This document shows positions 47,901 through 60,196 of a DNA stretch of 64,000 nucleotides, piece by piece. The notes under the pieces are model-generated. The model was not told the origin of the DNA, did no database searches, and saw only the letters and a list, made by a program, of their open reading frames with translations. The position numbers were made by a program, and so were the translations under genes. Numbering within the stretch: position 1 is the stretch's first letter; the number at the start of each line of letters is the position of its first letter. Origin of the DNA: Anas platyrhynchos (taxonomy: Eukaryota; Chordata; Aves; Anseriformes; Anatidae); NCBI RefSeq assembly GCF_047663525.1, contig NC_092602.1, forward strand, positions 8,987,501 to 9,051,500, given 5' to 3'.

Positions 47901-48442
47901 GAAAATACTCGATTTCATCTACTTACGAATAAATGACTTAGAATTATTTTCCTCTCTAACCTGGCAATCACTAATGCACACATAACAGGTTCCATTCCTG
48001 AAAACATAATCCTTGCTTTTGTGATGGAAAAACTGTTTTTAAATGACTGGCACGTTTCAAGCTAATCTGTGCCTGTCAGCCAAACGTAGGTACAAACAAC
48101 AATATAATGTAAACTCAATCGAAATATCCAAATATCCAAGATCTGTTAAGAAGAGTGCTGGGGAATATGCAGGAGGAAATGAAATCATATTTGAGAGCAA
48201 ACATTCCTTCTGAGCTTTAGATGGTTATCAATAATGGCCTTACTGGTTTTGCCACCCCCTAATGCTGTAGTCACTAGTTCAAGCTTCTCCAGGGAGCTAC
48301 TGCCGGAGTTAGATCTGGTGAGAGTTAAATATGCCTGCAGTGCAGGTTTGGACTCACCGCTAAGGAGCTCAGAGCTTTCCTCCTCACTGCTAGCTCGCTT
48401 TACTGGTTGGTGCTGCTCAGTTTCTTCCTCCTAACATGAAGT

Positions 48443-48466
48443 TTTTGTTTGTTTGTTTGTTTTTTT
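48443..48466. repeat. (TTTG)n simple repeat
   Basis: Four to five TTTG units followed by T7. Confidence 0.9.
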
Positions 48467-50601
48467 GAAAAGATTATCACAAGGTGCAAGGAATATTCAC
48501 ACTTGTGCATACACTAGAATGTGCACCTTGTGGCCCATCCTGAGCTTTTACTGATAATTTTCTCATGACCGAGGCATTTAAAAAGGAGCTTTCCTGTCTG
48601 GATCCTCTGTTGTCTATGATGGTAACTCACATTGCAGCCATTCCCCCAGACACAGCATCTTCAAGAAACCTGTAGGACCTAACTCCTCTGCATGACTGCT
48701 ACGCTTCTGTCAAACTGGGCTGCAACCTGGTTAAAAGAGTTATGGGGGAAAAAAGGCAGTGAGACCATACAAGTCTAACTGCTGCAGAAAGTCAGGCCAT
48801 TGAGGGGGTAGAGAAATACTCTTCAAAAGATGAATCTGGTCACTGTTTCATGAGATTAAGTCCACACTGTTTTGCCTAGCTACTACAAATAATTGGCATA
48901 TTCATAAAGATGGCTCTAACCTCAGTCTCCAGCAGTTCCAATGGCAGTTCCAACAAGCCTGCCTAATAAAATTAGTCCTGACTCATTAATATACAACTCC
49001 TTAGATACGTTTCACATATACCTGTCAAAGGCTAATTATGACAGGACTACTCAGTATTTAATCTTTCTGCCATTCCATGATGCTCCCATTACATGAATTC
49101 TAGGTGGTGAAGAGCTAATCCTAAAAAATCTCAGAGGAAAGTGTTGAGAATACTCTTACACTTCTGGGGAATATCCTGTTGTCTCAGCACTCCTGGTGAC
49201 CTACCAGTCCTTCACTGATTTACTAATTAGCCTGTTTTATCAGTAAAAGGAACCCAAACACAAAAAAGGAACCATCATTCTTACCATGCTGTAACTCAAA
49301 TCTGCCCTACGGACTTCTTGCTGACTGTGGTCTTGAAACACTCTCAACTGCCTCTGTCTCTCATCCTTAACAGTGCTCCTACCACCACAGATGGAACTGT
49401 TGGTGGAAAAGTAAAATGGTGGGTGGTTTCCACTGAAGTGAGAAGCAGATGTTTGATACAACTGGAACTTGTAGTTAAAAAACTACTTACTGATACCTTC
49501 TTGCAGCTGCATCTGTTTTCCTAGAAGCCTTTTTACATCTGTATTGTTGTTGATCTTCAGTTGGGTAACCTGTGACAGAAAAAAAAAAAAAAACAAGGAC
49601 AAAGAAAAAAATGGTTGGATCAGTAGAGTCAGAGAAACGAATGATGAAAAGGAAAGGTGAAAAATGTAAATAAAATAAACAAAATAGGGGAAGAGAGAGA
49701 ATAAGGGAAAGAACCATGTTTAATCGTGCTAAATGTTCTCTGATCTTTCAGAAATGGTTGGTATTAAGCAGCGCATAGAAACTACTGTTGACAATGTAAA
49801 AAGATCAACTGCTGAAATCAGAGAATATTACTGCCCAAACAGTGCTAGAGAAAGGTAACCTCTTTACCAAATCCATCATTTTAAACAAATACAATGGCTT
49901 ATGAGATAATAAAAATTAACTCTACCCTAATGAACCTCACCGGCTTGCTTATTTTTTTAACTATGCTTTACCATGGAATAAAACAGAGCATCTTTTAAGA
50001 GACATAATTACAACGTGCAGCATATATTTTAGTCTTACTTTCAGAAGGAATCTCCACATTTCATAAAAAGGGGTGGATGACAGCACATGCTAGAAACAGC
50101 TGTAAAGTCACCATGTGTTATACAATTTTCCCAGCACTATTTCACTATGCCAGCAGATACTGTGGGGTGACAACGCCTGGTTCCTATATGCTGTGCAGAG
50201 AACGAGGACAAAAATTACTGCCAAGCCTGGTGATAATGGGATGGGATTCTGCCTGCCCTATTCGTTATCTACCTCACCTAATTCCAGTCTATACCGCTGT
50301 GAAAGGAGGTACACATTAACAGCACCTCATATTCTCCTGAGTTTTGTCAGTAACACAGAGTTTTAACCCCCTGATGATTTCAACGCATTATTCCAACTTA
50401 AGCTTCTGGGCTCCCTGGAAGGCAATTTAGCGATGTGTGATAAGCAGAAGGCCAGGCTGGATGCTCTGGTGCTTCTCCCCTTGCAGCTGTTGTTGTTAAA
50501 GCCAGCTACTGAGTTCTGAGGTTTCAAAGGCTTCCACTGGGCAAAGCCATGGCAAAATTCCACTGCAGCATTTTATTTTTTTTTATTTTATTATATCTGA
50601 A

Positions 50602-50637
50602 GTAGGAAAAATGATCAATGTAGGAAAAATGATCAAT
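50602..50637. repeat. Perfect 18-bp tandem duplication
   Basis: GTAGGAAAAATGATCAAT occurs twice with no spacer. Confidence 0.95.
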
Positions 50638-52580
50638 TTTGTTAATGAACTAAAGCAAACTCAGAGTCCAAACCTCTGTCTCTCTCCTACTTATACACAC
50701 TCTGCATTGAGAGATGTTCCTTTGTCTCATGCAAACTTAAAGACGGATTGAAAAGGACATGAAAACAGTAACCTTGGAACTGTGCTCGGCTGTCATGGCC
50801 ACAGAGATCATTTCAGGGAATACAAAGGCAGTTATTGCACTGCAGGGTAGGGTGCAGGTATGCATGCTGGCCAGCACCACGTGAACCTGAGCTGGTATTT
50901 CTGTACCAAATGCAGAATGATCTGAAGCCAAAGACAACATAAGCGATCAGGATAATAGACAATGTCATCAAACCTGCTTGCATTCCTGCAGTCCGCTGTG
51001 GTTTTGTAGAAGTTGCTGGTATCCTGCTTCATTTTTAAATAACAGCTCATGGGCCAGAGGGAGCCTATAAAATTTAAAGAGCAGTCGTGCTCTAAGGGAC
51101 AGGATAGAGGGTTATGGTTAGCAGCTTGGAAGGACTGGTTTAGAAACCTGGAGGCAAAACTTTGATATCAAAACGCATCTACCGTCACATCTTACTTCCA
51201 CTATGTCTTTCTGACCTCTTTGTCTTGTATATCCTCTCCAGGATGGAAATACAGCTCCTCCTCCCTTCACATCACGTTGTCAAGGAGTTGTTCAAGGGAG
51301 GTATTGCTGACTTGAATTGCTCTCCCTCTCTCCTGACTTTCCCCTAAGAGTTGCTTGGTATCACTTAAACTTTTCTTTTGAACACCACGGTGTTCAGCCA
51401 CCTCCATCTATAAAACGTGTTAATATTAAGGAGGTTACAATATAGAGATAGTTTATATAGCTTTTTAAAATAATTTTCTGCAGTAAATGCAACGCTTCTA
51501 TTTCCTTGTTGGATGCATAACCACACATGTGAAAGTAGCATAGGGATGAGCAGGAAAGTGGCAGGGCTTCTTTCTGATAGTCTGTTGTAAAGTAAACTGG
51601 CAAAACCCCACTTAATTCTTATTGCCTTACTATCAAAGCTACAGGTGAACTGGAGGGAGAAGGGATGGACTGAACATGGCAGAAGCTTTGAGCAGTTAAG
51701 AGTAGCTTCATTGACTGATGGCTCTGTGGTACAACATTCATCAGCATCAAGGAGACAGAGGGTCCAGGCCTGAAGCTAGCAGCTGCCCGGAGGAAAATGA
51801 TGTCTGTATGAAGGGAGAGAGCAGAACTGCGTGCTGTCACTGAAGGGTTGATGCTAGATTACCTTGTGCTCCAGCAGAAGCAGAAGTGCAGCTGTCAACA
51901 GAACATGCCAGACAGCTGACACAACACACAAAGCCTTCCTCTTCACCTACTCCCTTCATCTTCATCTTGGGACCATAGCTCTGCCTCTCCTTTGACATTT
52001 GTTCACATCGTACATTGATACATTTCAAATCTGCCCAAGTTATTTAAGAGGGCCTGTGAGATGAAACATTGATCATCCAGAAGGGAGTCGGTGCAAACTG
52101 AGTGAAATGCATAAAGCAAGCATCTTCCATGCTCAAGTTTGAACCTCAACAACGACCCTGAGAAGAGCTTTCTTTATCTCAGGCCCATCTTTTGTTCAGA
52201 AACTTGATAACAGAGACCTTGTGTCAATTAACAGGAAATAAGCTATAGTGATAATGCCAAATTTTCCCCTATCTGCTACATGTTTAGGTCTCACAGTATA
52301 TATAAAACTACATTACTGCTATCTTAGGTGACAAAAATTATGAGTGTATTGGGTGCCTCAGATGACTGACCACTTTCTCCTACCTGGCCTTGGCACCAGT
52401 ATTCTTTGCCGTTGGCCAAAGCTGCAGCTATGGCAAGGCTGGTGCCTGCTTTGGCACTGGTGTTGCGAGCCATCTGCAGACAGGTTTCCTGAAGACTCTT
52501 AGAGAGGAAGTGTAGAAGGGCTCCTTAACTCCTGTTCTCCATAAGAGCTGTGTTTTTACTTGTCCAGATCCTGTGTTTAG

Positions 52581-52603
52581 AAAGAAAAAAAAAAAAAAAA
52601 AAA
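52581..52603. repeat. Poly-A tract
   Basis: AAAG followed by 19 A. On the minus strand it is a long T run just before a CACAG acceptor-like site. Confidence 0.9.
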
Positions 52604-54999
52604 GGATGGGGGTAGGTGGGAGTGAAATGTATGGCAAAGTAAAAGCAGAACAAAGGAAAGAAAAAAGGGGAGGGAGGGAGGGACAAAAGGCAAGATGCCA
52701 TGGAGAATAGAAATGTAAAAGGCTGTGCACGCTTCTACCATTGGTATCCTCTTGCTAGGCTCAGGGGTCCTGCCATCAGCTTTTGTACCTACCTGAGAAT
52801 TCACAACAATAAACCCCTGTATTTCCACACATCATGTTTCATAAACCATCAGCCAATTTCACCCAAGAGAGCAGCAACCGCAATCTGAACATTGCTGAGC
52901 CTGGTAGGGCAGTCCTTTTCCCCACTTGTAGCCCTACACTAAAGTGATGGGAAAGGTGACGTTATTGAGCCTCTGGGTTTCATTTCCCAAGAAGTGCCTT
53001 TTGGTGACAGTGGAGATACACTAAAGCCATCAGCCATTGTGTCAGGGCTGACAAAAGATTGATCCATGGATGAAAGCAGTTTCACTGCAATTACAAAGCA
53101 TGAACTTTACTAGCTGAAGCTCTCTAAAAGCAGAGAGGAAAGCAAACAGCCCTCAAGGGAGAAAAGAGCCTTCAGTTTACACAAATCACGTCCACTTAAT
53201 ATACGTAACTCATGCCCAGTATTCATGTCTCACTAAGGCATTTTCCATGTCTTGACAAACTCCTGCTATGGGCAGTTCTTCCTTGCTTCCATCACGACTT
53301 TCTATCCCTTGTTACCCAAGAGCAGTCCAGAAGCAGAACATCAAATATGCCACTAAGTCTTGTCCTTTGGGGAGCACAACCCAGGGCTGTTCTTATGACA
53401 ACCAGCTGAGACTGACAATACCTCCCTCTCCTGTTTCATTCCTAATGTTCACCGAAGTGCCAGATCCCATTTTGCCAACTGCAGTCCTTTTTTCCAGAAC
53501 TGATTTTACTCTGGCAGAGGGAGGGATTGTGTCACATCAGTGCTGGAAAGGGCTGTGTTTCTCTTTGCCTGGTAAACGGGGGCGATATGAGATGGACTTC
53601 CCATGCTCCAATACCTGGGTTATGGGCTCTGACTAGCAGACACGCAGCAAACCTGGTAATTCATTGATTGAAGGTGACTGCAGAGAATTAAAACTCATAT
53701 AATAAATAGTATTTCAGAAGGGAACTTGCTAGATTAAAGGTTCTGGTTTAGCACTTTCTGACTGAATTTTTTTTCTTACCTGAAGACAAATGAGAATAGA
53801 CTTGCAGAAATATGGGTTTTTATTGCTAGTAAGGAGCTGTTTATAAAAACATTTTCTGTGCAACATCTACATTTAGTTATTTCTTTCTTGCGTTAGGTGA
53901 GGTGGTTACAGTGAGCCTACAGCAGGATTATCACACTTAAAAATTTATCTGACTACCTTGGTCTCACAATTTATTTGCCATCCTCAAAGCTAAACTGAAA
54001 CTTGCATCTTGCCAACGTTTTACCCAGCAACATACCAAAGGTATTTAAGCCTCAATCCATTTCTGTTCACAGAGATGAAAATTGTACTAATGGATGAAGC
54101 TACTGCAGAAGACAATTATTCTCTAGCAAACTCTCCCCAGGCTGAAGAACCCTAGGTTTCCTGAAGGCAGCTCTGCTCCAGCTTTTTTTGGGTCTATTTC
54201 AGAAACGGAATTAGTCCCTTAAGAGAGCTGTCAGTTAAATATATTTGCCAATAAGAGGTCAGCTTAAATAAATCTCAGAATACTTGTGTTTGCACAGACA
54301 GATCCATTCCATGTCTAGCCAATGTAAATTCTTCAGCAAATAAACTAAAGTTAGCAGAAACTAAGTAAAATAAGCAAAATAACTCTTTTTGCATTTTTTT
54401 TTTTAACTTTATCCTCCACCACACAAGATATTAAATCTACATTGACATTTAGGCATTAAGAAGTATTCCCAAAACAGGATCAAAACACTAATGTCCTCGG
54501 ATTTGGAAATGTGTTACCTTGATGTCTGTACAGCCACAGGAGGGCATTCAGCAATGGCAATGCACTAATTCCATTGACATCATCTCTCCAATTCAGTCAT
54601 AGGGACTAGAGAACTCTATTTTATTTTTTATTTTTAACATGTCTTTCATCTAAAAGAGAATAAGGCAGGATATAATGGATGGTTAGTAACGCTGTTAAAT
54701 AGTTAAACGAGACGCAGGAAATTTCAATTGGGGAGCAGAGAACATAACAAAATCTAAGTCTTGATTTAGAAAAAGACTTGATTGTTGCACTGAAGTATCC
54801 CAAAATCTCAGCAATCAGAGCTGAGGGCCCTCCAAAACAAAGAGCACATTCTACTTAGAGAAGCGGACACCCATTATTCTTCTCCAGAATTCTACTCATG
54901 GAATTCTGTTATCTACTATGACAAAGCACAGGTGGGTTTTCTGTATTCCTCTTGTTTAAGTAAATTGTGGGAACAGCTCCTAGGCAAATTTATATTAAC

Positions 55000-55030
55000 T
55001 TTTTTTTTTTTTTTTTTTTTTTAAAAAAAA
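55000..55030. repeat. T23-A8 palindromic homopolymer tract
   Basis: A 23-base T run directly followed by 8 A, able to fold on itself. Confidence 0.95.
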
Positions 55031-58000
55031 GCAGCACCACATAGTTTTAACTGTATTTTATTAGAAAATAAAATTGTAAATTATTTAAGACATAAAAATT
55101 TCCTAGCCTCACATTCAGTGGATTTTTTTTTTTGACAAATAGTTTCAATTTTATAGAATTGGAAAATGGATGATAAAAGGGTTTATTGAAAAATTTGCCA
55201 GCTAGTGGAAAAACTCTGATACACGAATCATTTTTTTTTGACCCTCAAAATTAAGCCAATGAATCAATGGTGTTGTTAATGAAATAGGTGTGGAAAGGGA
55301 ATATCAACAGAGCCCAGCTACAGAACATACCAAGAATGAGCCAGCTTCTAGTCTGTCATATTCAGTAAATATCACCAGCTCGGCTGCTGCTGCTTGGAAA
55401 GTCACCAGGATTTCCTTGCAGGAACAGTATCAACCACTGAGAATGGGGGAGACAGCTGTCAAAGAAAATGATATTCCCAATAAACACTGCCTCAGGGATC
55501 ACACAAAGACAGGTATTGCTAAATGGAGCTTTATTTTACGATTTCCTTTTCTGGAACTTATGTAGATGACGTCCACTTTATCTCCAAAGTTAATCTATAT
55601 GCTGTAGCCATGAAAATTTCAGGGAGAATTAATTGAGGCATTTTAAGTTTCTTAGTACTTCTTTCAATCAATGAAGAACAATTTAAAATTATAGCTTGTT
55701 CCTATTTACTGTTTGTCTGAGGAACCTCAGAGTACATCACCATTTTTATTTACACACTTTACCACACCCAGGCCTATTCTTTGTAGTCGCCCACAAATTT
55801 TATACTTGAATTTCTGATTAGCAAATAAATTTCCATTTTTGTTTGGTCTTTTGATGTTTCAGTGGTTAACTGTAGTATTTGAAAGCTCAAAAGTTTAAAG
55901 AAGTATTTATTCTAAAGCATCTTTTTTCAATGGGAATTTTAGTTGCAGAAATACTTCTGTTGAGCTTTAGAGCTTACAATATAAGTCTATGACCAAATAG
56001 AAGCTGATGATGCTATTGTCATTGAAAGCAACAGTAATCATATACTTCAGTATTTTGTTGAATCAGACACATATTGCTGGAGAAATGTTGTCCTCCTCCT
56101 CTCTTTCTTTTCCCCAGCAGACTCTTTGGAATTGGAAACATTTCCATATTTTCATATTCTTTATACCTACTTTTCTATTTGTCTTTGGGGTTCCAGGTAA
56201 CATGACAATTACTTCTCTGTGCTTTGTATCCACATTATTACTGATGCATGCATACACTAAAACTGGGCATTTTAATATTGTAATACCGAGTTCCATTGAA
56301 CTTGCAGGTTCTTTTTATCACAAGTGTAAATGCAGGATGTTATAGGAGTGCATATTAGCACATATTTACTCTCCCATTTCAGTTCAATTATCATTGTCTG
56401 AAAGTGAACTCATTAATTTAGACAGTAACATTTCCAGAGCAGTCATCTGAATTATGTGCAGTTGTTAAAGGGCCTTGTGTCTGCTTCTTAACAGCTGCCA
56501 ATACACATGTCCATGGAGCTCAGCCTCAGGAACCGCTCTGTGTCCTGCAGAGGGAGAGCTCCAGTGCTCAGACGAAGCTAAGCACCTGTTATCCCAGCTG
56601 AATAGGGACATATTTGTAGCCATGGGGGAGGCAGTGAAAGACATCGAGGGATTAAAAGGACTATGAGATTGTAGTCTTTCAAGCAAGCCTGTACTGCTTC
56701 TCTGGTTTTTGCTTGCATTGAGAAAACCCACTATATTAACTTCCAAAGAAAAGTACAGGCCTGGTAAAACTTGACATTGCTCAGTTTATTTAGAAGATTG
56801 ACTTCAGAGACAACGAAAAGCATCCTGGTGCATCCAACAGAATGCCCGTAAACACACTTGGCTTATTTGGCTTCTATAGAAAGTGAGTCTCTTTCTTCTC
56901 TCAGTTAAATGAACACAGTCCAACAGCACTACTTAAATGCCTATGGATAGTCCTAATTTAAAACATTACCAATGCAATTAAATGGCTTCTTTATGCTAGC
57001 AAAGCAAAGGCAATCACACCCACATTCTCAAAGAGAAACTCTTGAACTTATTTTTTGCAGCAATACTTTAACATGTGCACTCCCGAGCTGTTATTATGCT
57101 CACAGAAGCCAAACTGAAAAATCATCTCGTAGCGCAGCTACTTGCTGTGAGACAAATGTGTCAGACGCTTTGTTATGGTCCCAGGAAAGCCCATTTACTT
57201 ATTAAGTATAGGAAGTGTTTCCAGCAGTGCTGTCTATTGGGAAAGTCATAGCAGCACTGTTATTTGTTTGAACTTGCGTTGACTACTTGAGGGCATAGCA
57301 TTGCAAATAGATGTTGTGAGCTCAGTAACTTCCACTGTGAATTTCTAAACCTTAATATTTTTTTCTAACCCACTTTAACTTAATGGAAATCTAATGTACG
57401 GTCTAGACAATCCTAAGAGACATATTTCCATATTCAAACTACTGCTTTTTGACATTTATATAGAATAGTGTTTTTACATGTTGGTTCAATTAACAAGTTA
57501 ACTGTCTTTGAGAATTCATCTAGTGCCATATCTAAAAGGAAAAGAGAAAATGATCACTGCAATCTTATTGAAGGAGTTACATTTGACATATATGCACACA
57601 TTTAAAATAGAAACTGTGACTGTTCATACATTTGGGTGTGCAACTTAAGGAAATTGTATCTCCAGTGTGACTTACATTAGAAGTGTTCTGTGATTCTCTT
57701 GTAAAGTATGAAGCTTTTCTGCTCACGTATCATACTTGAACAGTATGTGTTCAGTGCCATATTAGATAATGCTCCATGAATGCCTATTTGCAAATAAAGT
57801 TCATTTGCCAATTGTTTCTTGTGAACAGCCCTCCATATGTGGCAAACACCTTTGAGAAGTAAAAAGAAAAAAAGGTGAATACATAGACAGGTTCCTAAGC
57901 TAACTGGAGCTATACATTAGAAGAACACCAATTAAGCACTCCCACATGAAGCACTGTCTAAAATACTGATACCTGGCCTTTCAATGGTAGCCAGGGTAGT

Positions 58001-58873
58001 ATCACTAACTAAAATAAAATTAATCCCAATCTGATTCTCATCTGCTTTTTCCATATATGAACTTTGTTTATATTCCACTTATACCAGAATTCACTGTTGT
58101 TTGAAAAGTCTTTGAAAAGGAAAGGAGAGAAATAATAGGCTGAGAAACACTGAAAGGGGGATATATCACTGTCTGATCTCATAGCAAAAACTCCTTTTTA
58201 ACACATATGTTGACTTAGTTTAGACAGGCAGTTTCCTTTAATATGACAATGTACTTAGACATTGTGAAGTGTTCTTCCCACTGGGATTATATAATTGAAC
58301 GCTCTTGTACTAAGCTATATACACAATCATTTAATTGCATAGATAAATCCTAAATGCAGGCAGAAGTGTGATTTTACTTTTTCCCTTGGTAGAAGAGACT
58401 TTGGTTTTCTGATTTTGCAATCAGTTCACAGCCTCAGCTACATCTCACTACCCTATTTCATGTGCATTTCTGCAAGATAAGTACAGTACTTGATCTTAGC
58501 TCCTGGTGACTTTAGGTAACAGAAATTATACCAGATTTTTCTTTAGGCTTGAAAGCTACGTATTTCTTTCCTCATCCGCACATACATTTTCATCCCCAAT
58601 TAAAATTTGCCTTAATGAAACTAACTCAAAGCAGTTTACAGATCCATTTATCACTTACCCCTGGACTCAGGTTACGCTGACACAAACCCCATGCCACTGC
58701 AATGAACCAGATGGAATTAATCAGGATTTGCAATGATGAAGCTGAAAACACTATTTGAGCCCTTTGACACAAGACTGTCAAAAAATATTTTTTCCCTCCC
58801 CCGTTATAATATGCTGCGTATCAAGACAATGAAAAACACCCAGTAGGCTTCTTACAGGAGGGAAGGGAAAAGG

Positions 58874-58888
58874 AAAAAAAAAAAAAAA
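58874..58888. repeat. Poly-A tract
   Basis: Fifteen consecutive A within purine-rich DNA. Confidence 0.9.
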
Positions 58889-59592
58889 GCTAAAAAAAGC
58901 TATATGAAAAGGAAGCATAGAGTATATCTGGTTTTATGCTAGCGCTGTCAGATTAATAATGGAGCACCTTTGTGCGTCTGTTGCTGCTGTATTATTGTTT
59001 TGTTTGTTTTGCTAGTGGGAGTTAGTAAACTGACTATGAGAATTCTCTCCTCATTCCCTTTGATTCAGACTATAAATGACTATAGAAATATGAAAAAGAC
59101 ATACGTTACAGTAAGACTGCAGAAGCCTCTTAGAAGTGAGATTAAAAGCAGCAGTATAGTTCAGTCTTTCAGAAATTTAAAGATAGAGCCTGGTCATCCA
59201 TTTTATTTATTTTTTTTTCCTGTCTTAGGGCACCCTCTAGCGCTATTACAGCAGCTAGTGTAACTTCCAAACAGCATGTGATGAATGAACTCTGAGCATG
59301 GCTATATACTCTCACAATCTTGAGACAGCCCTCCAGCCAGGTTTGCCATTTACCTTGTTCTTATTCCTACATAACATTTTATTATGGATAAATCCATCCA
59401 TAGGATAGAAAATATTTTGGAGCTAACATACAGCACAGCCCCTTGATGAGGTCCTACTTACTGTGCTGTGAGGTTGCATCTGAACCTCTGCAGGCAATGA
59501 ACTCTAATACATGGCAAACAGTTCATGTGCTTGATATATAGAAGGCTTGTGGGCAGTACAGAAAAAAAAATCAAGCAAGCATGAGTGTTCCG

Positions 59593-59645
59593 CGTGCGTG
59601 TGTGTGTGTATATATCTCTCAAAAATATATACACACATATATACT
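59593..59645. repeat. (GT)n/(TA)n repeat with inverted arms
   Basis: GTGTGTGTGTATATAT is followed, after a short AT-rich spacer, by ATATATACACACATATATAC. The two arms are partly complementary and could form a hairpin. Confidence 0.8.
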
Positions 59646-60141
59646 CTAAGACTCTGACTCTTTTTATGGGTCAGCTGTGGCCAAATCTAATCGAGAGCAG
59701 CAAGATCCCCACATTGCCATAACAAAGCTGCAGAGATGTTGGTGACAACACGCTGCTCTAAGACTGGTACAGAGGTTCTGGAGCTGGCTAGCAAACATTT
59801 GCTGATAAGGTGACCCCATATATGCATTAAATAATCAGCAGCAGGTATAAAAATGTCTATCCAAGGAGAGATGTGTCTTTAAATCTCTATTGAGATTTGC
59901 CTGGAGTCTCTACGTATTAACATTGAAGAGCCATTCAAGTGAAGATGAATAAAAGTCATCCTCCAGAAGCCAACAAACCCCAGGTGCTGGCCTGTTACCC
60001 TTCACAGTGCTGTTGTACCATAACCTGCAACGACAGCTGAGAGTCACACAGGGCAGATCTCACAAAGGCTTAACTTGGACTCGTACAGCCTGTGGTACAG
60101 TACCCCAAGGTTACTCGCAAAACACTAACACACAGATTGAT

Positions 60142-60196
60142 GTTTGGACTTGATGATCTTAAGGGTCTTTCACAACCTAAATAATTCTATGATTTT
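60142..60196 (+). mobile_element. CR1 LINE, 3' end fragment
   Basis: TTGGACTTGATGATCTTAAG, GGTCTTTCACAACCTAAA and TAATTCTATGATTTT follow the well-known CR1 3' end. That end reads gacttgatgatctt, a ggtc-tttccaacc block, then the attctatg-type terminal repeat. No reverse transcriptase portion is visible, so it is a severely 5'-truncated copy. CR1 is the dominant LINE of birds and other sauropsids. Confidence 0.85.

Larger units (their letters stand above)
37145..48357. other. Intergenic region upstream of TBX6L
   Basis: About 11 kb with no recognised gene. It holds T-rich low-complexity DNA at 41.1-41.2 kb, small tandem duplications and scattered short open frames. It should include TBX6L upstream regulatory sequence. 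A minus-strand frame at 44519-44746 sits directly after a credible acceptor but matches no family I know. Confidence 0.5.
48358..51803 (-). pseudogene. Relic or highly diverged T-box gene, tandem to TBX6L
   Basis: Five minus-strand blocks lie in the same order as TBX6L exons 2-6. Block 51803-51706: LMLMNVVPQSHQSMK aligns without gaps to [15 protein letters not shown]; its GT donor is missing. Block 51596-51439: QKEALPLSC and LLQKIILKSY match GKAEPQLPC and FQKLKLTNN. Block 50921-50773: IILHLVQKYQLR, then after a one-base frame shift VHVVLAS, AFVFPEMI and MTAEHSSK, matching the [13 protein letters not shown] to TAYQNEQ exon. Block 49569-49497: VTQLKINNNTDVKRLL matches [16 protein letters not shown]. 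Block 48430-48358: HQPVKRASSEEESSELLSG matches the post-T-box QKRKLPEEK exon and keeps its phase-1 donor. Most splice sites survive, but phases no longer join (73 nt against 71, and 149 against 147). Residues of the DNA-binding signature (NPFAKGF, TAYQN) are lost. I infer a decayed paralogue; a fast-evolving expressed gene is not excluded. No convincing counterparts of the first or last exons were found. Confidence 0.7.

Noticed and set aside
56007-56345. 112-codon plus-strand frame
   Set aside because: Hydrophobic low-complexity translation of AT-rich DNA without family similarity.
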